A stretch of 7,237 nt of DNA from Dehalococcoidia bacterium (GTDB lineage: Bacteria > Chloroflexota > Dehalococcoidia > Dehalococcoidales > UBA1222), in contig WRDV01000048.1 of the NCBI GenBank assembly GCA_009779655.1, positions 1 through 7,237 on the forward strand, given 5' to 3'. How positions within the stretch are numbered: position 1 is the first letter of the stretch; each line of letters starts with the position of its first letter. This document shows positions 1 to 5,520 of the stretch, one piece after another. Under the pieces are notes generated by a model. The model made no database searches and was not told the DNA's origin. It saw nothing but the letters and a program-made list of their open reading frames with translations. The position numbers were made by a program, and so were the translations under genes.

Positions 1-1
1 A

Positions 2-82
2 AACCGCGCGCGCATATGGCCTGGAACGCCGGTGTATGGCCATATCCGCGACGGTGCTCGCATTACGGCAAAACAGTTATAA
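2..82 (+). CDS. Possible 3' end of an upstream gene, product unknown
   Basis: This + strand frame is open from the left edge to a TAA at 80-82 and would give a 26-residue tail ending PVYGHIRDGARITAKQL. The mix of Gly, Asp, Arg and hydrophobic residues looks like real protein, and the stop falls 44 bases before glmS, which suits a same-direction neighbour. However, the other two + frames are also open here (stops at 100-102 and 111-113), so openness alone proves nothing; this frame was chosen because its peptide looks the most natural. I do not recognise the family. The end of the frame overlaps the candidate glmS -10 box. Confidence 0.3.
   Translation, partial: NRARIWPGTPVYGHIRDGARITAKQL
9..50. 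repeat. Imperfect 13-bp inverted repeat
   Basis: The left arm CGCGCATATGGCC (9-21) and right arm GGCCATATCCGCG (38-50) are complementary at 12 of 13 positions, with a 16-base loop; the inner 8 bp (ATATGGCC/GGCCATAT) are perfect. No T-run follows directly, so it does not read as an intrinsic terminator. It could be an operator, a hairpin at the end of the upstream transcript, or chance inside GC-rich coding sequence. Confidence 0.35.
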
Positions 83-83
83 T
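78..83 (+). promoter_or_regulatory. Candidate -10 box for glmS
   Basis: A perfect TATAAT lies 43 bases before the glmS ATG, which would give a leader of roughly 35 bases. No good -35 hexamer sits 16-18 bases upstream (TGCTCG at 55-60 is poor) and there is no extended TGn motif, so the call rests on one hexamer. Confidence 0.3.
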
Positions 84-126
84 AGCCAACTATCATTTTT
101 GACGGGGAAATAATTGACATAACGCT

Positions 127-1899
127 ATGTGCGGATTAATCGGTTACAACGGTTCTGAACAAGCTGCCGGATTTATATTCACCGGGCTAAAAAAGCTGAA
201 ATATCGGGGACACGACTCAGCCGGGTTAGCCACGTTAGACGGCGACAGGCTGCAATATAAGAAAGATGCGGGCAAGCTTGAAGAGGTTGAACGCAGGCAG
301 CATATTTCTCAATTGCCGGGGCATATTGGCATAGGACATGTGCGCTGGGCAACTCACGGCATAGTAAACCGGACAAATGCTCATCCTCAGTTAGACCAAT
401 GCAGCAATATCGCTGTAGTACATAATGGCATTGTGGAGAACGCTTTTGAGTTGCGCCGCCGCCTTGAGACAGCGCACTCTTTTGTTTCTACAACTGACAC
501 GGAGGTTATACCGTTTCTGATAGCACAGTATTACAATCGGAAAGGCAATATGCTCGCAGCTATTTCCAACGCCATAGAAGAATTACATGGCCCATTCGCC
601 TTTCTGGCAATATGCCGTTACACCAAGGATAAGTTTTTTGCCTGCGCGCGTGAAATGCCGCTGCTATTGAGCTGTATCCCTACCGGTTGCATCGCATCAA
701 GCGACGCAAACTCTCTCCCGGATGACTGTAATCAGGCTTATGTTTTAGACAACGGAGAAATAGCCGAGGTAACGGCTCAAAACCTGATTTTCTACGATAG
801 GGCAGGCAACCCTATAGAAAAACAACCTGAAACTCTGATGCGGCAGATAGGTGCCATATATACCAATAGCACCGAGCACTATATGATGCGCGAAATACGC
901 GAGCAGCCATATGCTATAGAGCAGTCTATTGGGCAAAACGTTGTCGACATGCAAGATGCCGCACGCGCCATAAAAGAAGCTCAAAATGTGATTTTTACAG
1001 CCTGCGGCACTTCGCGCCACGCCGCTCTAATGGGACGATATTTGTTCTCGCGGGTAGGGAAGCGTATGAGCGAGGTTATTATCGGCTCAGAGTTTAAATA
1101 CTTCTCTGAGGTTATTAGCTGGAATAGCGTTGTGATAGCTATTTCGCAGAGCGGAGAAACAGCGGATGTTCTGGATGGAGTGCGCACTGCGCGTGCCAGA
1201 AACGCCAAAGTGATATCAATTGTAAATCATTCAACATCGCAACTGGCGCGCCTTTCAAATTTCGTTTTTCCATTGAAGTGCGGCACTGAGAATGCGGTGG
1301 CTGCCACAAAGAGCTATATGGCACAAATTACTGTTCTGGCACTTTTAAGTCACTATCTCTCAGGGCATCAGCATGACATAATCCAAAAAATTAAAGCGCT
1401 TGTGCCGTTGGTGGAACTGGTATATGAAACAAATCTCAAGCATGCAGAATCATTAGCGCGCAATATTGCCAAGCACAATGTTTGTTATTTTATCGCGCGC
1501 GGCAGTAATTTCCATATCGCTATGGAGGCTGCTCTTAAAATGAAGGAGGTCTCATACATTCATAGCGAGGGCATGCCGGCAGGAGAATTGAAACACGGCA
1601 CATTAGCGCTAATAGAGAAAGGCACTCCCGTAGTTGCTATTTGTCCAGACGATTATACTTTTAACGATACGCTTTACAATATAGAAGAAGCGAAAATAAG
1701 AGGTGCGTTTATAATCGGAGTGTCGGACAAATATCACAGTGTATTTGACGAATGGTTCAAGATTCCAAAAGTAGAGGAAATTCTATATCCATTCGTGGCC
1801 ATCGTGCCGCTACAAGAACTGGCCTACTTCACGGCGCTAGCACGAGGTGTAAACCCTGACAGTCCAAGAAATTTAGCCAAAAGTGTGACCGTGCGCTAG
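127..1899 (+). CDS. glmS: Glutamine--fructose-6-phosphate aminotransferase (isomerizing)
   Basis: GlmS makes glucosamine-6-phosphate from fructose-6-phosphate and glutamine in the cytoplasm, the first committed step to UDP-GlcNAc for cell-envelope sugars. The 590 residues are close to the usual length of about 600. The N-terminal class II glutaminase domain (about 1-220) begins MCGLIGY, with Cys2 as the nucleophile exposed after Met removal; it also has HVRWATHG (71-78), HNGIVEN (99-105) and TTDTE (122-126). Two SIS sugar-isomerase domains follow: ACGTS (292-296), SQSGET (340-345) and CGTENAVAATKSY (385-397) in the first, then EGMPAGELKHG (481-491) and the diagnostic tail PRNLAKSVTV (580-589). 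All key motifs are present, so it should be active. The start is fixed by Cys2 and by an in-frame TGA at 115-117. No Shine-Dalgarno sequence is seen at normal spacing. It converges on the lipoprotein gene. Confidence 0.97.
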   Translation: MCGLIGYNGSEQAAGFIFTGLKKLKYRGHDSAGLATLDGDRLQYKKDAGKLEEVERRQHISQLPGHIGIGHVRWATHGIVNRTNAHPQLDQCSNIAVVHNGIVENAFELRRRLETAHSFVSTTDTEVIPFLIAQYYNRKGNMLAAISNAIEELHGPFAFLAICRYTKDKFFACAREMPLLLSCIPTGCIASSDANSLPDDCNQAYVLDNGEIAEVTAQNLIFYDRAGNPIEKQPETLMRQIGAIYTNSTEHYMMREIREQPYAIEQSIGQNVVDMQDAARAIKEAQNVIFTACGTSRHAALMGRYLFSRVGKRMSEVIIGSEFKYFSEVISWNSVVIAISQSGETADVLDGVRTARARNAKVISIVNHSTSQLARLSNFVFPLKCGTENAVAATKSYMAQITVLALLSHYLSGHQHDIIQKIKALVPLVELVYETNLKHAESLARNIAKHNVCYFIARGSNFHIAMEAALKMKEVSYIHSEGMPAGELKHGTLALIEKGTPVVAICPDDYTFNDTLYNIEEAKIRGAFIIGVSDKYHSVFDEWFKIPKVEEILYPFVAIVPLQELAYFTALARGVNPDSPRNLAKSVTVR

Positions 1900-1920
1900 T
1901 GAGCCTAATTTTTGCTAAAT

Positions 1921-1962
1921 GCTTTTGCTACAAAAGCGCCGAGCTTTCGGTAAAAGTTTTTG
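1921..1962. terminator. Hairpins at the convergent junction, possible bidirectional terminator
   Basis: GCTTTTG (1921-1927), a CTA loop and CAAAAGC (1931-1937) form a perfect 7-bp stem with a 3-base loop. A second small stem, CCGA (1939-1942) with TCGG (1947-1950), is followed by a T-run at 1957-1961. Read on the + strand this could end glmS transcription. On the - strand the lipoprotein stop codon (TAG, 1928-1930) is exactly the loop of the first hairpin, and no good T-run follows. Stems are short or AT-rich, so termination is plausible but not secure. Confidence 0.35.
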
Positions 1963-3829
1963 TTGTTAAATCATAATACAGAAAGTGTAAAGTTATTTCA
2001 TGCGGGCCCACTGTTACGGGGTTGCCATAATGGCGATACCCTGCTAATACAACGATTCCGTTTTCAGATGCGGTAATTCCGTGATAAGAAATGCCATATC
2101 CCTTACCTGCCGCATTATGCCGTGGAATTTCATATACAACGTTGCCGAATGAATCAAATCCCAAAATATAGCAACTCGCATTGCCATCAGAATAATATCC
2201 GTTTACAAAATAATTGCTGCCAATTTTAGTCGCCGATTTCTGATCATGATAATGGTTTTCTTTTACATTTAATTTTGCTTCGCTTATAAAATTGCTTTCA
2301 AAATCATAAATTTGCATGGTATTTAATTTTAAATTGACAATTCTGTTTTCGGTTGCGATAAATCTATTATAGTCCCAAAGTCCAATATTCTTGCACCAAC
2401 GCACCGTTCCCTCTGCCGTAATCGAAATCATGTAAGAATCATAAGGATTGCCTGAAATTCCATGAATTAAAAATCCGCCGTTATTCGAAAGCAAATACAG
2501 TTGATAATATCCCGCAATGGTTATATCAAGTATTTGTGAACTAAAATTCCGCTTCAATGTTTCATTGCCATCTTTATCGAATTTGACAATGCACAATTCC
2601 TCGCCGTCATTGCTAATTCCCACGAAGCCACCGTTATGTGGTTTAGCGCAACTGACTGTTTGTTCTTTCATCCAAATTAATTCACCATTTTTATCGTATT
2701 TTATAAAACACCCATATCTATATCCGTCTAAAATAAACCCCATTTCTATTAAATATCCGTCTGAAAGTTCAATAACGCTACAAGGGGATTGTATATAACC
2801 AGCGGTCATTGTCATATACCGCTCCCATAGTTTGTTTCCTTTTTTGTCGAATTTAGCGATGAAACCATTTTTTGCCCAACCGATTTCTGACCCTACTATA
2901 ACCCACCCGTCTTTTGTATCAATAATTTCACAATCTCCCGGACGAATTCCGTGGTTCGTTTTTGAAAACGAAATAAATTGTTCAGGTTTGAATACTCTCG
3001 GCCAATCTTCTCTAGCTATAGGTGTAGAAAGTCGTCCGTTTACGACGACAGGAATATCAGGCGAATATCTTGTGCCAATTTCGATTACGGCAAGCCAAGA
3101 AGCCATATCGCAAGTAATACCCCATGCCGTTTGCTCAATCGTTATTGAAACAATACCATTGTTAAATTCTAAATCACCAAATTTAAAACGGTCTCCACCG
3201 CTACCCGCTGAAAAAAACACCATCAGCACCTGGCTGTTCTCAAAAAAGGTCTCTGTAAATTTTCCGGCAAGGTTGCCTAATGCAGACTTCCAATGTTGCA
3301 ATTCGTCTACGTCGGAAACAAAAACAGTATTTCCATTATTCCCATCTAGCCCACCTATAATATAAGCTCTTAAATAGCCATTCTTTTCAGAATTATTGCT
3401 TTGCAGAATATTTGCTACTGCTCGTAAATTATCGATAATTAGAAAACCCTGCTCATATGCCGCCGCTAAAGTGAAAAAATTGCCGTTATAAAACACTTGA
3501 ATTATCGGGTAACTCATATCGAAAACAATGCCGCCGATTTCCTCTTGCCAAGCAATAGAGGAAAACTCTATGCCTTCTATTGCCATTCTCACTACGGAAC
3601 ACCCATTGAATGTTCCGTAGTAACTCAGAACATATGTTTTAGCAAAAGTAGCTTCTGGAAAGGTGCTCTTTTCAAAAAACACTCGCCTGGTTTGTATTTC
3701 GAGTTGTGCTTCAATTTGCGCGTCTGACAAAGAATGGCGCTGAGATTCTGGCGTAAAATCGCACGCCGTGAACACTCCTGCCGCTATAGAAAGCGCGGTG
3801 AGTACCATTATGATTGTTCTTATTCGCAT
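1928..3829 (-). CDS. Large lipoprotein: N-terminal mixed domains plus C-terminal propeller-like repeats
   Basis: This is a 633-residue predicted surface lipoprotein of unknown function. A basic start (MRIR), a hydrophobic stretch (6-20) and FTAC form a lipoprotein signal with lipid Cys23; Phe at -3 is slightly off consensus. Residues 65-140 resemble a small domain found in anaerobe proteins: YYGTFNGC (70-77), then FYNGNFFTLAAAYEQGF (113-129). Residues 155-265 resemble PrcB-like domains (DELQHW at 175-180, a FFENSQVLMVFF strand, WLAVIEI at 245-251). From about 285 to the end, strands of the form xKFDKxGNxLW recur near 322, 373, 412, 466 and 553, spaced about 40-55 residues in the first four, which suggests a beta-propeller. 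AGGA lies 11 bases before the ATG. Sampled lines of the gene are AT-richer than its neighbours. The signal is well supported; domain names are by resemblance only. It may bind a ligand or partner at the cell surface. Confidence 0.85.
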   Translation of the reverse strand: MRIRTIIMVLTALSIAAGVFTACDFTPESQRHSLSDAQIEAQLEIQTRRVFFEKSTFPEATFAKTYVLSYYGTFNGCSVVRMAIEGIEFSSIAWQEEIGGIVFDMSYPIIQVFYNGNFFTLAAAYEQGFLIIDNLRAVANILQSNNSEKNGYLRAYIIGGLDGNNGNTVFVSDVDELQHWKSALGNLAGKFTETFFENSQVLMVFFSAGSGGDRFKFGDLEFNNGIVSITIEQTAWGITCDMASWLAVIEIGTRYSPDIPVVVNGRLSTPIAREDWPRVFKPEQFISFSKTNHGIRPGDCEIIDTKDGWVIVGSEIGWAKNGFIAKFDKKGNKLWERYMTMTAGYIQSPCSVIELSDGYLIEMGFILDGYRYGCFIKYDKNGELIWMKEQTVSCAKPHNGGFVGISNDGEELCIVKFDKDGNETLKRNFSSQILDITIAGYYQLYLLSNNGGFLIHGISGNPYDSYMISITAEGTVRWCKNIGLWDYNRFIATENRIVNLKLNTMQIYDFESNFISEAKLNVKENHYHDQKSATKIGSNYFVNGYYSDGNASCYILGFDSFGNVVYEIPRHNAAGKGYGISYHGITASENGIVVLAGYRHYGNPVTVGPHEITLHFLYYDLTTKTFTESSALL

Positions 3830-3858
3830 AGCGAGTAATTTCCTAAAGTTACATATTC

Positions 3859-3873
3859 ACAGTATTTCACTGT
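3859..3873. repeat. Short inverted repeat in the leader of the lipoprotein gene
   Basis: ACAGT (3859-3863) and ACTGT (3869-3873) are perfect 5-bp inverted arms around ATTTC, 30 bases upstream of the lipoprotein start. It has operator-like geometry but is short enough to be chance. The rest of the non-coding stretch 3830-3975 shows no convincing promoter pair, terminator or RNA gene. Confidence 0.2.
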
Positions 3874-3975
3874 TATGCATTTGAATTACGCCTGTAAGGT
3901 CTGACAATAACAAGTCATAGCTTCATATTTCTTTGCGTTTACGGTCCTCAATTCGCCAAGGCTTGCTTTTTAAAG

Positions 3976-4218
3976 TTACTCGTTCCACGATGCGTCTTCT
4001 GAAGTGACATTCATACGCACCCCGACATACCCGCATTGCAGACAATGCCCAAGCATTTGTCCATCTTCCGAATCCAGAAAAAGATCCCCGTAACAACGCG
4101 GGCATCCGCCCAATCTCCATCGTGTGTCGCCGTGTACGCTTTCTGGCAACACTACTATACTAATATCGTTGGCAGGCTCAGGTTTAATTCTGGCTCCCGG
4201 ATAATTCTTAGTTTTCAT
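3976..4218 (-). CDS. Small zinc-ribbon protein
   Basis: This 80-residue protein has two CxxC knuckles, CPRC (39-42) and CLQC (59-62), separated by 16 residues. That is the layout of a single zinc ribbon: GGCPRC, then GDLFLDSEDGQ, then CLQCGY. There is no signal peptide or membrane segment, so it is likely cytoplasmic. Small proteins with this CPRC...CLQCGY pattern are, as I recall, frequent in Chloroflexota; their function is unknown and could be nucleic-acid or protein binding. The start is well supported: AAGGAGG lies 5 bases before the ATG, the best ribosome binding site in the window. It begins 14 bases after the protease stop on the same strand, so it is probably the last gene of that transcript. 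The first 30 residues show no recognisable domain. A gene of this kind is certain enough; its role is not. Confidence 0.85.
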   Translation of the reverse strand: MKTKNYPGARIKPEPANDISIVVLPESVHGDTRWRLGGCPRCYGDLFLDSEDGQMLGHCLQCGYVGVRMNVTSEDASWNE

Positions 4219-4232
4219 ATCGCCCTCCTTAT

Positions 4233-5402
4233 TTATGTTCTCGCTAAAGTGACCACAGCTACTCTTTTTTCTGCACTGCGATAATAAGTAAGCTGCACTT
4301 CTTGCCCGATTTCATAAAACTGTAAAATATACTTAAAATTCTCAGCGCTTGTAACCGAGGTTTCTTCTATGGCGACAATAACGTCTCCTGCGCGTAATCC
4401 CGCGCCTATAGCAGGACCGTCTTGAACTACGGTGGCAATGAACGCACCATGGTTCACAGATAAGTTATGCCTCATGGCAATGGATTTGTTTACCGTATAC
4501 AAGGTGGCACCAATACTCGGGCGCAAAACATATCCGTCACTGATAAGTTGCTGCAGGATAGGATAAGCCTCTTCAATACTTATGGCATATCCCATGCCTT
4601 CCGCGCCAACAGCCGAAACCTTAGCGCTGCTAATCCCGACTACTTCGCCGGCAAGATTCACAATCGGCCCGCCAGAATTGCTAGCGTTAATGGTTGCATC
4701 CGTCTGGATAATGTTATAGAGAACATTTCCATCATAGTCCACAGCAACACCGGTAGCGCTTACGATACCCTTTGTAACGCTTATTCCCATACCAAATGAA
4801 TTACCTAGTAACAACAACCAATCTCCAATGCGCAGCGAACTAGCGCCTATTGAGGTCGACGTCGCTAATACATATTCAGCACTAGTTACAGCCGGAGTTG
4901 TGTTATTGGAAGACTTTGCCGGGAGCAATGATTTTCCGCCGCCAATTTTAGCCGCCGGCAAATTATGCGCATCAATCTTGATTACTGCTAAATCGGAGAA
5001 AGCATCGGTGTAGATTTCATTAGCAGTGAAACTGCGTCCGTCGTCTAATGTCACGCTTACCAAGCTGGCGCCATCGACGACATGGTTGTTAGTGACAATC
5101 AACCCATTAGAATCAATGATCCACCCGGAGCCGGCGCCATAGATGGTAGATACTATCCCATAAAGGCCTACTTTCGGGGTCTCCGTATTGATAGCAACAA
5201 CTGACGGGCGCACCAACGCTATAACATCCGCAAAATTTGAAAGCCATGGCGATGATGATAAGATGTTGTCAGCGCCTGGCGGAGGCGAAGCAGCAGTATC
5301 TATCGGAGTAGAAGTACAAGCGCTTAGCGTTGCCGTTCCCATGACAAGTACAAGTAACAACGGCAGTATCGCTCGGCGCAACTTTAAGTATTGAGTTCTC
5401 AT
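4233..5402 (-). CDS. HtrA/DegP-like trypsin-fold serine protease with PDZ domain, lipoprotein
   Basis: HtrA proteases degrade misfolded proteins outside the membrane. I chose the ATG at 5400-5402 (389 residues) because GGGAG lies 6 bases upstream and the product opens with a compact signal peptide ending LSAC (lipid Cys29). An in-frame ATG at 5427-5429 would add 9 residues but has no ribosome binding site. The trypsin-like domain (about 50-285) has the triad His107 (TNNHVV), Asp137 (SDLAV) and Ser243 (SNSGGP), and a C-terminal PDZ domain follows (about 290-389, GLRAGDVIVAI). There are two oddities. The usual GNSGGP reads SNSGGP, a Gly-to-Ser change at an oxyanion-hole residue. Residues about 154-188 are a Ser/Thr/Ala-rich insert before SLRIGDW, where relatives have a short turn. 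The triad is intact, so activity is likely but may be reduced or specialised. The gene lies downstream of a two-component system and upstream of the zinc-ribbon gene. Confidence 0.93.
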   Translation of the reverse strand: MRTQYLKLRRAILPLLLVLVMGTATLSACTSTPIDTAASPPPGADNILSSSPWLSNFADVIALVRPSVVAINTETPKVGLYGIVSTIYGAGSGWIIDSNGLIVTNNHVVDGASLVSVTLDDGRSFTANEIYTDAFSDLAVIKIDAHNLPAAKIGGGKSLLPAKSSNNTTPAVTSAEYVLATSTSIGASSLRIGDWLLLLGNSFGMGISVTKGIVSATGVAVDYDGNVLYNIIQTDATINASNSGGPIVNLAGEVVGISSAKVSAVGAEGMGYAISIEEAYPILQQLISDGYVLRPSIGATLYTVNKSIAMRHNLSVNHGAFIATVVQDGPAIGAGLRAGDVIVAIEETSVTSAENFKYILQFYEIGQEVQLTYYRSAEKRVAVVTLART

Positions 5403-5408
5403 CCGCAT

Positions 5409-5413
5409 CTCCC
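5409..5413 (-). promoter_or_regulatory. Ribosome binding site that decides the protease start
   Basis: On the - strand GGGAG lies 6 bases before the ATG at 5400-5402. The same motif is directly against the in-frame ATG at 5406-5408 (too close) and is downstream of the one at 5427-5429. This supports the shortest start, which also gives the most typical lipoprotein signal. Confidence 0.6.
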
Positions 5414-5420
5414 ATGTAAA

Positions 5421-5439
5421 ATTCCGCATGAAACGGAAT
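5421..5439. repeat. Perfect 6-bp inverted repeat upstream of the protease gene
   Basis: ATTCCG (5421-5426) and CGGAAT (5434-5439) flank a 7-base loop. On the - strand the stem lies 7 bases before the GGGAG ribosome binding site and is followed by TTTTA. It could be a leader hairpin affecting translation or mRNA stability, or an operator. The rejected upstream ATG (5427-5429) sits in the loop, which further disfavours it as a start. Confidence 0.35.
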
Positions 5440-5445
5440 CAAAAT

Positions 5446-5451
5446 TCTATA
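5446..5451 (-). promoter_or_regulatory. Weak candidate -10 box for the protease transcript
   Basis: TATAGA on the - strand lies upstream of the leader hairpin, about 45 bases from the start codon. No recognisable -35 hexamer sits 16-18 bases before it. A poor -35 region is typical of promoters that need an activator, and the direct repeat at 5478-5494 lies about where such a protein would bind. Confidence 0.22.
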
Positions 5452-5477
5452 TTTATCGGAAGTGTAACACGCGAAGC

Positions 5478-5494
5478 GTAAAGCCGAGGTAAAG
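5478..5494 (-). promoter_or_regulatory. Direct repeat with 11-base period, possible response-regulator site
   Basis: GTAAAG occurs at 5478-5483 and again at 5489-5494 (CTTTAC on the - strand), exactly 11 bases apart. OmpR/PhoB-family regulators bind tandem direct repeats with about this period, one helical turn, and a gene for such a regulator lies just upstream. The position between kinase stop and protease start suits an activator site. Only two 6-base units match, so chance is possible; a related GTAACA at 5464-5469 is out of period. Confidence 0.3.
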
Positions 5495-5520
5495 ATAATG
5501 TGCTAGGGGCAGCCTGCACT

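Noticed and set aside
114..119. Perfect TTGACA resembling a -35 box
   Set aside because: It lies 8 bases before the glmS ATG, so any promoter would start inside the gene, and no -10 hexamer follows at 16-18 bases.
1..126. Possible glmS ribozyme upstream of glmS
   Set aside because: Only 126 bases are visible and I do not see the conserved ribozyme core. The palindrome at 9-50 does not match its known stems.
2832..3365. Long open frame on the + strand, 177 codons
   Set aside because: It is antisense to the lipoprotein gene, which has a signal peptide and repeats. The antisense product is low-complexity, Ser/Pro-rich and without domains.
3955..3971. GCC-AA-GGC followed by CTTTTT, terminator-like on the + strand
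   Set aside because: The stem is only 3 bp with a 2-base loop, and no + strand gene ends there. On the - strand it is in the wrong orientation to end the zinc-ribbon gene.
3923..4120. Open frame on the - strand, 65 codons
   Set aside because: It overlaps the zinc-ribbon gene in another frame and gives an Arg-rich peptide. The zinc-ribbon frame has CxxC motifs and a strong ribosome binding site.
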